This document shows, piece by piece, positions 25,691-33,852 of a stretch of DNA of 64,000 nt (position 1 is the first letter of the stretch; each line of letters begins with the position of its first letter). This DNA comes from CAZNXJ01 sp964577115 (GTDB taxonomy: Bacteria > Planctomycetota > Planctomycetia > Pirellulales > Pirellulaceae). The notes beneath the pieces are model-generated. The model had not been told where the DNA came from. It saw only the letters and a program-made list of their open reading frames with translations, and searched no databases. Made by a program: the position numbers and the translations under genes. Location of the stretch: NCBI GenBank assembly GCA_964577115.1, contig CAZNXJ010000003.1:124001-188000 (forward strand). The letters are read 5' to 3'.

Positions 25691-25769
25691 AGACCGGCCG
25701 CGCTGTCGCAAGGGAGGCGGGAAACACGAGGCAGGTGGCCGATCCGAGCGGAATTGCTCGGGCCGGTCT
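25691..25769. repeat. Inverted repeat in the leader of the PVC haem gene
   Basis: AGACCGGCC (25691-25699) and GGCCGGTCT (25761-25769) are 9-bp arms 61 nt apart, and a second stem, CCGAGC/GCTCGG, lies at 25744-25761. The sequence lies in the divergent spacer and could form a leader structure or a regulatory site; neither is shown. Confidence 0.4.
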
Positions 25770-25862
25770 GCAAAACAGCCTAACTAACGCTGCGCCGCGC
25801 GAACAGCCTTCCGACGAGAAACTCGAAGCCATGTACAAGTCAACGAAGGACAGAGAATCAGA

Positions 25863-27269
25863 ATGAATCAACCTCTGGTACTGGATACCATCTCGCAGCT
25901 TGGTCGGCGGTATCTCGCGGGCGAACTGCGGCAACATCAGTTGTCGGGCACTATTCAGCCAAGTCGCAAGGAAGAGGTCGCGGGGCTGGACGAATTGAGA
26001 GAGGACGTCGAACGGCTCTGCGAAATCGCTCGCCCGGTACTCGCACGCGGTGAACTTGCCTTCGGCGTGCTGGCCGCCGGAGCCAGTTCGCGCATGGACC
26101 TCCAGCAGCTTCCCGAGCAGGTGACCAGGATGCTGCGCCGCGCGGGTCGCACGCAGCTTCCCACCAGCAAAGCGCTCGTGCCGGTGCTCGAAATCGACAG
26201 TGAGCCGCTCAACTATCTCGACCTGTTTCTCATCAATGTCCAGCGTTTTTCGGAGGCAGTGGGAGCCACGGGCCCCGTGGTGCTGTTCGTCAGCGAATCG
26301 AACCGCGCCGAGATTCTCGACCATTTGGAACACGTCGCGTGGCGCGGCATCGACCCCGCTCGGCGCTTGATCTTCGAACAGCCGCTCGAACCCCAGATCG
26401 TTGCCACGCCCGAGGATGCTCGCCGCGCGGCCTCGAATTTTGCCCATGCCGACATGGAACAGGTGCTGGCACTCAGCGAAAAGTACGCCGGCCACGACCT
26501 GCCGCGCAAGAAGCCTGGTGGGCACGGCGAGTTCCTACATCAACTGGTGGCCTCGGGCACACTGGCCGACCTGCATGCCCGCGGAGTGCGCTGGCTGACG
26601 GCGCGGAATATCGACAACGTTGCCGCGGTTTTTGACGAGACGTGGCTCGCCGGTTTCGGTTACATGCTCGGTCAGGATGCTCAGATGCTGGTCGAGGTTT
26701 CGCAGCGGCCCATCGGGCAGAAGGGCGGGGCACTCGTGCGCGTCGATGGCGCCTGGCGGCTCGCCGAAGATCCGTCGTTTCAAGGCACGTCGTTCCAAGC
26801 TACCGACTCCTACTACATGAACAACGCCGCGGCGGTTCTGCGGCTCGATTATTTCGAAGCGATCTACGAAACGTCGGTGGACGAACTTCAGCGAATCGCC
26901 AGCGAGCCGCCGGAGGTGAGCCGGCCACGATTCAATGAGATTGCGGCCCGTGGACGTGCAAAGTTTCCGACCATCGTCGAAGCGAAGCCGGTGAACCTTG
27001 ACGGCACCATCGTCGCAGCGGTGACGCCCGAAACGAATATGTGGGAATCGACCGGTGTTGTGCCGGGACTCAGGATCCTGCCGTTCGCCGTGCAATCGGA
27101 ACGAGATGCCGGCGAACAGCTCGCTCAGCTGGAACCCGAAGAGCAGCGCGCGCGTGCTTACCGCGTCCGATTCTCTCCAACCAAGAGCTGGGCCGACTAC
27201 TCGGACGAAAACAAGCAGTGCATCTCCCGCCACGTTGCCGAGCGCATCGTGCGTGGTCCGCTCGTGTAG
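25863..27269 (+). CDS. UDPGP-type nucleotidyltransferase (UTP-hexose-1-phosphate uridylyltransferase family)
   Basis: The 468-residue protein belongs to the eukaryotic-type UDPGP/AGX fold. The nucleotide loop is FGVLAAGASSRM (about 75), followed by TSKALVPVLEI, equivalent to the PKGLIPV motif. KKPGGHGEFLHQL near residue 225 is the classic PGGHGD-type uridine-binding segment, and LTARNIDNVAAV is the metal-binding Asn-x-Asp block. It then runs VSQRPIGQKGGALVRVDGAW. Members make UDP-glucose or UDP-N-acetylhexosamine. The substitution of GGxGTRL by AAGASSRM is divergent, so substrate choice is uncertain. ATG 25863 lies 66 nt past the nearest upstream ATG. It is divergent from the PVC haem gene and followed 139 bp later by a secreted propeller protein. 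Confidence 0.82.
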   Translation: MNQPLVLDTISQLGRRYLAGELRQHQLSGTIQPSRKEEVAGLDELREDVERLCEIARPVLARGELAFGVLAAGASSRMDLQQLPEQVTRMLRRAGRTQLPTSKALVPVLEIDSEPLNYLDLFLINVQRFSEAVGATGPVVLFVSESNRAEILDHLEHVAWRGIDPARRLIFEQPLEPQIVATPEDARRAASNFAHADMEQVLALSEKYAGHDLPRKKPGGHGEFLHQLVASGTLADLHARGVRWLTARNIDNVAAVFDETWLAGFGYMLGQDAQMLVEVSQRPIGQKGGALVRVDGAWRLAEDPSFQGTSFQATDSYYMNNAAAVLRLDYFEAIYETSVDELQRIASEPPEVSRPRFNEIAARGRAKFPTIVEAKPVNLDGTIVAAVTPETNMWESTGVVPGLRILPFAVQSERDAGEQLAQLEPEEQRARAYRVRFSPTKSWADYSDENKQCISRHVAERIVRGPLV

Positions 27270-27407
27270 GCTATTTGCGTTACCGCGTAGGACCGCGCCC
27301 CGCGCGCGTCCATAATGTGGAGGCTCGCCAGTACGCGCGGCGGTCGAACACAACGGCCGCACCGCGCGAAGAAACCCGTTACGCCCCTCCCCGGAGACCA
27401 TTGCCTC

Positions 27408-28874
27408 ATGCGTACTCGACGTTATCTGCTGGCTTGGACCATCGCGCTCGCTTGCCTTGCGAACAGCGATGCGGCGGAGGTTCTGGACATTGGTGGGCAG
27501 CGCGAGCTTTTCGTCGATCATTACCTGGTCGAACGGCTCGACGGAGCGATGTTGAAGCTCGGCGAACCGCGACCGGCGGGCGTTGCCGTGCGTTATGACC
27601 AGCCTTGGGAAGGGCCCTTGAGCTTTTATACGACCGTCTTTCAGGACGGGGCGCTGTACCGGATGTACTATCGCGGCCAGTCCTCGGTACCGGGCAAGCG
27701 TTACACGATCTGCTATGCCGAGAGCACCGATGGCATTCACTGGACGAAGCCCGAACTGGGGCTCGTCGAACTTGACGGTTCGTCGGCCAATAACGTGCTG
27801 ATGCTCGAGAATCAGGTGCTCGTGCCGTTCCTCGATACCCGTCCCGACGTCCCGGAAGCCGAGCGTTACAAGGCGAACGTGTTCGTGGAAACGCGTTTTG
27901 GGGCGAAGGAGCAAGGGCTGATGGGATACGTGTCGGCCGATGGCCTGCGGTGGACGCCGGTGCAGGAAACACCGATCGTGCCCTCGGCGTTCAAGAACAA
28001 CTTCGATTCGCAGAACATTATTTTCTGGTCCGAAGTCGAACAGCTCTACGTGCTCTACGCGCGGCAAACGGAGAATCGCTATCGCGCGCAAAACCGAGCG
28101 ACATCGAAGGATTTTCGGAACTGGACACCGCAGGTGATGATGTCGTACAGCGATACAGGAACGACGACTCCTTCCGAGCAGCTGTACACGAGCCAGGTGC
28201 AGCCGTATTTCCGCGCGCCGCACATCTATATCTCGATGCCGGGCCGATTGATGGAAGCGCGTCGAGCGCTCACGGAAGAACAAGCCCAGCAGATTGAAGT
28301 CAATCCTCTGACGGGTGGCGCCAACGATTGCTCGGATGGCGTGCTCCAGACGACACGCGCCGGGTCGACCCGCTTTGACCGCACATTTCGCGAAGCGTTC
28401 GTGCGCCCGGGCATCGGGCCGAACAATTGGGTTTCGCGCACGAACTACCCGGCGTGTGGCATTGTGCAAACGGGTCCGGCCGAGCTGTCGATTTACGTTC
28501 AGCGAGACACCGGGCTGGCGAGCGCGCACCTCGAACGTTGCACGCTGCGGATCGATGGCTTCGCATCGCTTTATGCAGGATTCGCTGGCGGCGAATGCGT
28601 CACGCGCCCCTTCCGCTTTGCCGGAAAACGGCTCGAGATTAATTGCTCGACCAGCGCCGCGGGAGGACTGCGCATCGAACTACAGCAGGCGGACGGTACG
28701 CCGCTGCCCGGCTATTCGCTGGAGGAGTGCGACGAGATCTTTACGGACGAAATCGCACGTACGGTCACATGGAAAGGCAGCCCCGACGTCGCCCCGCTCG
28801 CCGGCCAGCCCATTCGCATGCGCATCCAATTGCGCGATGCCGATCTGTACGCCATTCAGTTCAAGGACGAGTAA
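27408..28874 (+). CDS. Secreted five-bladed beta-propeller protein (GH43/GH32-like)
   Basis: ATG 27408 gives a clear signal peptide (MRTRRYLLAWTIALACLA, cleavage near SDAAE). The mature 465 residues contain propeller blade features: LFVDHYLVERLDGAML at the start, then LYRMYYRG, YAESTDGIHWTKPELGLVE and SADGLRWTPVQETPIV. The S-x-D-G-x-x-W repeat is typical of the glycoside hydrolase-like families 32, 43, 62 and 68. A C-terminal beta-sandwich (LEINCSTSAAGGLRIELQ) is likely. Catalytic acids cannot be assigned by eye. It is exported and probably acts on plant or algal polysaccharide. It is closely followed (87 bp) by a dehydrogenase gene on the same strand. Confidence 0.75.
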   Translation: MRTRRYLLAWTIALACLANSDAAEVLDIGGQRELFVDHYLVERLDGAMLKLGEPRPAGVAVRYDQPWEGPLSFYTTVFQDGALYRMYYRGQSSVPGKRYTICYAESTDGIHWTKPELGLVELDGSSANNVLMLENQVLVPFLDTRPDVPEAERYKANVFVETRFGAKEQGLMGYVSADGLRWTPVQETPIVPSAFKNNFDSQNIIFWSEVEQLYVLYARQTENRYRAQNRATSKDFRNWTPQVMMSYSDTGTTTPSEQLYTSQVQPYFRAPHIYISMPGRLMEARRALTEEQAQQIEVNPLTGGANDCSDGVLQTTRAGSTRFDRTFREAFVRPGIGPNNWVSRTNYPACGIVQTGPAELSIYVQRDTGLASAHLERCTLRIDGFASLYAGFAGGECVTRPFRFAGKRLEINCSTSAAGGLRIELQQADGTPLPGYSLEECDEIFTDEIARTVTWKGSPDVAPLAGQPIRMRIQLRDADLYAIQFKDE

Positions 28875-28960
28875 ACACTATCGATAGCGCCCTGGTGCTC
28901 GCCGACCTACAACGCCGAGGACACGGCGGAGAAATCAAACCCCTTGGAGTGCAACGCATC

Positions 28961-29938
28961 GTGCTAGCCGGACACATTTATGCCCCGCGGAAGATCCGTT
29001 TGATCGAAGTCCCCGAGCCCAAGCTCGATGCGCCCGGCAACGCGGAACGTGGCAGGCAGATCATTTTCCAGCCCGAACTCGGTTGTTTATGCGGCTCGGA
29101 CCTGCCGTATTTCGAGGGGCAGGCGCCCGAGTTTCCATGCGAGGTGGGACAATCGCTGCACGAGATGATCGGGACGGTTGTCGATACGGACGGGACGCGT
29201 TTTCAGCCGGGCGACCGCGTGCTGTGCGTGCCCGTTCATCATTTTGGTTTGTGGGAACGGTTCAGCGTCGACGAGCGCCGAGCGATCCCGCTTGATCCGC
29301 GCGCCCCGGACGATGCCGCGCTGCTCGCTCAGCCGCTAGGCACGGCAATCTGCGCGATGCGCAAGATGCCGCCGGTGCTCGGCCTGGACGTGGCCATCGT
29401 CGGCCAGGGGCCGATGGGACTGATCTTCACCGCTCTGCTGCGTAATCTCGGTGCGCGGAAGATCCTGACGATCGAACCGATCGCCGAGCGGCGCGAAGCG
29501 AGCCGCCGCATGGGCGCAACGGCGACGATCAATCCGGCCGAGCAGGATCCGGTTGAGGCGGTGACGGAGTTGACGCACGGGAGAATGCCCGACATTGTCG
29601 TCGAGGCCGTTGGTCACAAGGATCAGGTCTTCAACCTCTGTATCGACCTGTGCCGCGACCACGGGACGATTCTATACTTCGGTGTACCGCCGAGCACCAT
29701 CGATGGGCTCGAGTGGCGGCGGCTGTTCTGGAAGAACATCTCGATTGTCACTAGCGTCGGCCCCGACTTCGATATCGACTTTCCACTCGCGATGCAGTGG
29801 GTTGCCGAACGGCGCATCGATCTATCGCCACTCGTGACGCACCGTTTTCCGCTCGCGGAGATCCAGCAGGCCTTCGAAACGTTCGTCGACCGGCGCGACG
29901 GGGCGCTCAAGGTCTTCGTCGAGTTCGGTGGCCGGTAA
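28961..29938 (+). CDS. Zinc-dependent alcohol dehydrogenase (MDR family)
   Basis: The 325-residue protein belongs to the medium-chain dehydrogenase/reductase family. The GroES-like N-terminal half contains LGCLCGSDLPYFEGQ, where the Cys and Asp are catalytic-zinc ligands, and SLHEMIGTVVD with the His ligand. The Rossmann half begins at LDVAIVGQGPMGLIFTALL, and a conserved DIVVEAVGH follows. The start is not settled: GTG 28961 (VLAGHIYAP) matches the family N-terminus, with an earlier GTG at 28949 as alternative; no ATG precedes the domain. It follows the secreted propeller protein, so oxidation of a liberated sugar alcohol is plausible but unproven. It is convergent with the HpcH/HpaI gene. 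Confidence 0.85.
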   Translation: MLAGHIYAPRKIRLIEVPEPKLDAPGNAERGRQIIFQPELGCLCGSDLPYFEGQAPEFPCEVGQSLHEMIGTVVDTDGTRFQPGDRVLCVPVHHFGLWERFSVDERRAIPLDPRAPDDAALLAQPLGTAICAMRKMPPVLGLDVAIVGQGPMGLIFTALLRNLGARKILTIEPIAERREASRRMGATATINPAEQDPVEAVTELTHGRMPDIVVEAVGHKDQVFNLCIDLCRDHGTILYFGVPPSTIDGLEWRRLFWKNISIVTSVGPDFDIDFPLAMQWVAERRIDLSPLVTHRFPLAEIQQAFETFVDRRDGALKVFVEFGGR

Positions 29939-30058
29939 TTTCGCCGGTCCGTCTGGTTTTGCCACACGGTGTGCGCCGAAAGTTGAGGGGAGCGCCATTC
30001 GGCGAAGCCCCGTTCGTCCCGCTGCGCGGAAAAATGCGCGGAAGGGGACAGGTTCGAG

Positions 30059-30838
30059 TCAGCTCGGAAATACCGCGGGAAATGATGCCTTGATCGATTC
30101 GATACCGCGGCGGACCGTAAGGATCTCGTTGCAGACGGACGGCATGCGGCAGCCGAGTTCGATGGCTCGCTGAGCGAACCGGTCATCGGGAGCGACGCAG
30201 CCCCAAGTGATGTCATGCTGTCGGCAAGCGGCCGCAATCCGTTCAATCGCCTCCCAGAGTTTCTCGTGGTGGAACTGCCCGACGACTCCGAGCGCGAGGG
30301 ATAGATCAGCCGGCCCGACGAACAGCAGATCCACGCCGGGTAACGCTGCAATTGCATCGACTTCCTCGAGCGCGCCAAGCGTCTCGATCTGGATGGCAAC
30401 CACCTTTTCGGCGTTGGCGTCCTGGACGAATTGCGCCGGCGGCTTGCACGTGTAGTTCGCGTCGAAGCCGCTGCTATTCAGCCCGCGCGTCCCCTCGGGC
30501 GCGAACTTCGTCCAGGAAATGAATTGCCGAGCGTGGTCGGCCGAGTGGATCTGTGCGGCCATGACGCCCCCGGCACCGGCCTCGAAGCACTGCGTGACTT
30601 GCCAGTAACCGGTGGGCGGCATGCGCACGATCATGTCCATACCGTTGGCGCGAGCAGCCATGGAGGCAACGGCCAGCTGCTCGGTGCCGGCTGATGCGTG
30701 TTCGATGTCGAACCAGAAACCGTGAAAACCACCGATCCGGCCGAAGATGTCGACGATCATCGGATGGAAGAGTCGCGCCATGCAGAAGACGCGCAGCACC
30801 TCGTCGCTGGCCAGCAATTGCTTGAATGTCGTACTCAT
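30059..30838 (-). CDS. HpcH/HpaI-type 2-oxo acid aldolase
   Basis: The 259-residue protein starts at ATG 30838 behind GAGGA. Aldolase motifs are FWFDIEHASAGTEQLAV near the N-terminus, a segment with Asp-Ile-Glu-His in place of the usual D-x-E-H, and VVAIQIETLGALEEVDAIAA with the metal-binding Glu, then GVDLLFVGPADLSLALG with the metal-binding Asp, all at expected spacing. The family splits or forms 2-oxo-3-deoxy acids with divalent metal, and includes 2-keto-3-deoxyrhamnonate and hydroxyheptanedioate aldolases. The gene is third in a minus-strand run with a metallo-beta-lactamase-fold gene and a DUF1805 gene, separated from the latter by 13 bp, so the two are probably translated from one message. 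Confidence 0.9.
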   Translation of the reverse strand: MSTTFKQLLASDEVLRVFCMARLFHPMIVDIFGRIGGFHGFWFDIEHASAGTEQLAVASMAARANGMDMIVRMPPTGYWQVTQCFEAGAGGVMAAQIHSADHARQFISWTKFAPEGTRGLNSSGFDANYTCKPPAQFVQDANAEKVVAIQIETLGALEEVDAIAALPGVDLLFVGPADLSLALGVVGQFHHEKLWEAIERIAAACRQHDITWGCVAPDDRFAQRAIELGCRMPSVCNEILTVRRGIESIKASFPAVFPS

Positions 30839-30851
30839 GAGATCCTCATGT

Positions 30852-31229
30852 TCATGGGGCCGTATCGGTTGGACTCGCGGCGGCATTGGCCGAGTGTTTG
30901 GCCGCTTGCAGCATCCGTTCGGCTGCCTCCCGCCCCGTCATTCCCACTTGGATACCCCACTCGGCGGCCAGCGGAGTCACGTCAACGATCCGCGCATCGA
31001 ACAGATCTTCGGGATCGACGAGCGGCTGGTCGGGCGTGCCGCGAGCGATCGCAATGGCCTGGCGAAACTCGGCCGCGGTTTTCACGTCGTAGATGCCGCA
31101 GCCGACGATGCCTTGGCTGGTCAGAATGCAGCAGTACTGGCCGCCGTTCCAGCGATTGCTGATGCCGATAGCCGTTCCGTTCTCGAATTGCAGCGGACGC
31201 ATGATGCTGCGTGGCAGCGGTTCCGACAT
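30852..31229 (-). CDS. DUF1805 (YunC-like) family protein
   Basis: ATG 31229 follows AGGAGATCAAT, a good ribosome-binding site, which removes the spurious 104-codon upstream extension. The 125-residue product has the compact DUF1805 features: ENGTAIGISNRWNGGQYC, LTSQGIVGCGIYDVKTAAEF and RGTPDQPLVDPEDLFDA. The family is small, binds no known cofactor and has no assigned activity. Its tail contains a helix rich in Ala, GMTGREAAERMLQAAK. The gene lies between the metallo-beta-lactamase-fold gene (86 bp upstream) and the HpcH/HpaI aldolase (13 bp downstream). Confidence 0.8.
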   Translation of the reverse strand: MSEPLPRSIMRPLQFENGTAIGISNRWNGGQYCCILTSQGIVGCGIYDVKTAAEFRQAIAIARGTPDQPLVDPEDLFDARIVDVTPLAAEWGIQVGMTGREAAERMLQAAKHSANAAASPTDTAP

Positions 31230-31315
31230 ATTGATCTCCTGGAAATTGGCGAAGTACGGATCCTGGCTCGCGCAGGCTGACGTATGTGCTGCGCGGGCGA
31301 GCGATACATGGAGCT

Positions 31316-32386
31316 TTATTCCAGCACAACCTCCATGCCTTCGCGGGCGACAAACGTCTGCATCGCTCCGGCGTCGCGTCCGGCGGCCTGGAGACGCTGC
31401 TGTGTCAGTTGCTGAGCGTACGCCTCGAGCTCGCTGAGCTGCACGTCGGACCGCTTCGGGTCGTGATGTCCCAGGTGCAATTGCCGTACGCCAGCGGCCA
31501 GCGCCGTCGCCACGGTGTCCTCGACCGTACTGTGACCCCAACCCATCCGGGGCGTCGGTGGTTCATCGTCGATGCTGGCGGTGCCCCGGTATTCTGATTC
31601 GAGGAACTGCGCATCGGAATAAAAGATGTCGGCGTCGCGTGCGAACTCGGCCAGCCCTTCGTCCGGCGCTTGTTCATGTTCGTGATCGGTGGCAAAAACG
31701 AACGAATGGCTTTCGTGGTTGAGTCGGTAGGCAACGCAGTCGCCGGGATGGCAAAGCGCGTAGGTTTGAACCTCGAGTCCATCGAGATCCAAAGTCGCTC
31801 CCGGTTCGATGGCTCGAAACTGTTTGATGCCTTCCAACGAGTCATACGTGGGCGGAAAATAGGTGCTGCGGAGAGCCGAGGACGGACTGAGGACCGCATG
31901 CAGACTGTGCAGCACCTTGTCGGGCGCCCACAGAATGAATCGATTGCGGCCGTCGTAGTACGGTTCGACGAACGGTGTCGCAAACGTGTGGTCCATGTGC
32001 GCGTGCGTGAGCAGCACGTGAACCGTTCGTGTGGCAGACACCTTGTCCTTCTGCCAGCGCCGCATCAGCTGCTCGCCCAACCGCCGCAGGCCCGTTCCAG
32101 CGTCAATGATGACGAGCGCCTTGGAGGTTTCGACTTCGACGCAGGTAGTGTTACCGCCGTAGGTCGAACGCAATGCAAAGGGAACGACGCGATCCAACTG
32201 TTCAGCCAGCCACTGCGGGGTGACGCTACCCGGGCGATGCGTGCGCAGGCCCTCCACAAACTGCTCGTCCGCACACAAGAGCTGTAGCGATTCGAGAATC
32301 TTGCTACGCACCTGCTGTGGCAGCAGCGGGTTGGCAAAGCTACCGGTAACTCCCCAGTAGCGAACGCGCATGCCGGCAATCGCCAT
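31316..32386 (-). CDS. Metallo-beta-lactamase-fold hydrolase
   Basis: The 356-residue protein contains LLTHAHMDHTFATPF at about residue 131, the H-x-H-x-D-H zinc-binding signature, and further ligands in ALCHPGDCVAYRL, FVFATDHEHEQ and LHLGHHDPKRSDVQL. The start MRVRYWGVTGSF is typical of this subgroup (related to 3',5'-cyclic nucleotide phosphodiesterases and RNase Z-like proteins). The ATG at 32386 has AAGGA 10 nt upstream; a second in-frame ATG lies five codons further on. A 30-residue insertion (LPQQVRSKILESLQLLC) is present near the N-terminus. The substrate is not determined. It heads a run with DUF1805 and the aldolase, and the divergent 305-bp spacer upstream should hold its promoter. 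Confidence 0.85.
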   Translation of the reverse strand: MAIAGMRVRYWGVTGSFANPLLPQQVRSKILESLQLLCADEQFVEGLRTHRPGSVTPQWLAEQLDRVVPFALRSTYGGNTTCVEVETSKALVIIDAGTGLRRLGEQLMRRWQKDKVSATRTVHVLLTHAHMDHTFATPFVEPYYDGRNRFILWAPDKVLHSLHAVLSPSSALRSTYFPPTYDSLEGIKQFRAIEPGATLDLDGLEVQTYALCHPGDCVAYRLNHESHSFVFATDHEHEQAPDEGLAEFARDADIFYSDAQFLESEYRGTASIDDEPPTPRMGWGHSTVEDTVATALAAGVRQLHLGHHDPKRSDVQLSELEAYAQQLTQQRLQAAGRDAGAMQTFVAREGMEVVLE

Positions 32387-32691
32387 GAAGGAACATCCTT
32401 CCAAGGAAAATGTCGAGACGTCACCGATTCTAATGGATCGGAGGCATACGTCGTCACGCGGCTTGGCGGAACAGCGACAACATCTCGGCTTTATTACCCT
32501 GGCGGCACCACTGCCGAAGGGGCCGCCGACGACAACGGCTGGGTTGTGCCGCTCGCCCGGGGGAAACGATAATGAGCAGCCCTTACCCCGCGCAATACCG
32601 CTAGATCTTACGACGGTGGAGTTCGCTCGGCGGGAGCGACTACTCTGCCGTGGCCCCTTTCCGCGCAAGCGTTCGAAGGCGAAACACACCG
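32387..32691. other. Divergent spacer upstream of the MBL gene
   Basis: This 305-bp interval separates the MBL-fold gene from the 200-residue hypothetical gene; both promoters should lie here. No conserved motif is recognised and I see no coding support within it. Confidence 0.35.
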
Positions 32692-33294
32692 ATGCCGCGC
32701 CGAATTCCCGTCGTACTCGCCCAATCGCCTCTCGCCAGCCCCCAGCGCCGCGAGCTCGAAGAGCAGATCGTGACGAAGCTGTTGTTTGAGTCCGGTCTGG
32801 ACGTCAACGTCATTGAACATTTCGAGCATCTGGAACCGGGCAGCACCGGGCTCTTGTGCCTCGAAGGGATCACCGGCGATTGGGTTCTGCTGGGATGGTC
32901 GGAGCGGGAGCGAGTTCGCCGGTGGCTCGCCGAACGTCAGATCGAGGGGCGGCTGGGGCGTACGCGATTGGATGCCGAGGTGCCGCCGGAGTCCCCCGGG
33001 GCCCCTGGCCGCACGATTTATTTCATGGATCTAGGACGCTGCGCGACGGCCGAGCAGGTTGTGGCCGAAGTCCAGTGGCTACGTGCGGACCTGAGCGTTC
33101 AAACGATCCCGCTCACCGGACTCGTTCCGCCCTCGAGCAAGCTCGCCCCGGCCAAACCGCAAAAGCCCGCGACGCGCTCCCCGGTAACTCAGTCCAGCCA
33201 TCCCGACACGCCCCTCGCCACCGCTCCACGCGCGGAGCTGTCTGACGATGCCCTCGAGGAGCTCGTCGATCGCCTCGACGAATTCGACGTATGA
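32692..33294 (+). CDS. Hypothetical protein, 200 residues
   Basis: From ATG 32692 the product begins MPRRIPVVLAQSPLASPQRR and continues with helix and sheet predicted segments (ELEEQIVTKLLFESGLDV, LLCLEGITGDWVLLGW, RTIYFMDLGR). The N-terminal two-thirds look like a compact alpha/beta fold; the C-terminal part is Pro-, Ser- and Ala-rich and ends in an acidic helix (DDALEELVDRLDEFDV). No signal peptide and no known family are seen. A ribosome-binding site is not obvious. The stop is followed by a purine-rich stretch and then the structured interval at 33404-33850. Codon use and the charged, ordered N-terminus make it likely to be coding. Confidence 0.6.
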   Translation: MPRRIPVVLAQSPLASPQRRELEEQIVTKLLFESGLDVNVIEHFEHLEPGSTGLLCLEGITGDWVLLGWSERERVRRWLAERQIEGRLGRTRLDAEVPPESPGAPGRTIYFMDLGRCATAEQVVAEVQWLRADLSVQTIPLTGLVPPSSKLAPAKPQKPATRSPVTQSSHPDTPLATAPRAELSDDALEELVDRLDEFDV

Positions 33295-33852
33295 CGCTGA
33301 GAGAACGAAAGGCGGGAGAAGGCGGAAGGAAGAAAAAGAAGGGGAGGGGTGCGAACGTTAGATGCTGCGTGGCGGCGCGGAGTACGGCGGTCGTTCGACA
33401 CAAGAAAAAAAGCGAGGCTTGACCGGGGAGCCAAGCCTCGACAGGGGGTAAGGGGGCGGAGGCCACCGGATGTGGCCCTGCCGCTCCGTGAGGTCCGCAC
33501 TCGTCTCTGTTCGGCCCGTCCTCCGTTCGGCGCTTCTCGTTCCGAACTTCTCTGTTCCGAGCCTCTCCGAGCGACACTGGCTGACGCTCGCTGTTCCGGT
33601 AATTTCAGCAGCTGACCCGGCCTCCGCTACATGGGTTCTCTGTTCCAAGCCCCCCAGGCAACGACGACCAGGTGCGCTGCTGAAAAGCCTCGTCTCTGTT
33701 CGCGATGGGGACTGTAGCAAGACGCGTGCCGAAGAACGGTTTATCACGAGAGGCGGCCCTTCGCCGAGAAAAACGGGCCTTCGTGGCGCCGTACGCCACC
33801 AAAATCGCACGCGCGGTGTCTCAAATTGAAACGGGTGTCTCGGAATGGGTCG
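33295..33852. ncRNA. Candidate structured non-coding RNA interval (minus strand)
   Basis: This 558-bp gap holds no gene. On the minus strand it contains five near-identical copies of GAACAGAGA (as TCTCTGTTC at 33504, 33549, 33637 and 33693, and a TCGCTGTTC variant at 33588) at spacings of 39-56 nt. Strong local hairpins such as GCCAC-CGGAT-GTGGC and GTGGCG-CCGTA-CGCCAC, and a longer-range TTCAGCAGC/GCTGCTGAA pairing (33604-33612 with 33676-33684), are visible. It ends in an intrinsic terminator read from the minus strand (33404-33440). It could be a stable RNA or a long structured 3' untranslated region of the carboxylesterase gene. RNase P, tmRNA and SRP RNA signatures were looked for and not found. 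Confidence 0.4.
33404..33440 (-). terminator. Intrinsic terminator reading the minus strand
   Basis: CGAGGCTTG (33413-33421) and CAAGCCTCG (33432-33440) form a 9-bp stem with a GC-rich 10-nt loop. The minus-strand 3' side is a run of seven T. It lies 413 bp past the stop of the carboxylesterase gene, leaving a long transcribed but non-coding tail or a separate RNA. Confidence 0.85.

Noticed and set aside
26535..28529. 664-codon open frame on the minus strand
   Set aside because: It runs antisense across two real genes (UDPGP-type and secreted propeller), is Arg/His-rich and lacks any domain; such mirrors are usual in high-GC DNA.
30040..30075. Possible tRNA T-arm at ACAGGTTCGAGTC
   Set aside because: The flanking bases do not pair into a T-stem, and no acceptor or anticodon arm can be drawn.
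33295..33360. Purine-rich GGAGAAGGCGGAAGGAAG run considered as a ribosome-binding or repeat element
   Set aside because: No start codon with a coding frame follows; it is low complexity only.
33404..33852. RNase P RNA, tmRNA or SRP RNA in the structured interval
   Set aside because: The GAGGAAAGTCC, terminal tRNA-like and GGAAGGAAGCAGCC signatures were sought on both strands and not found.
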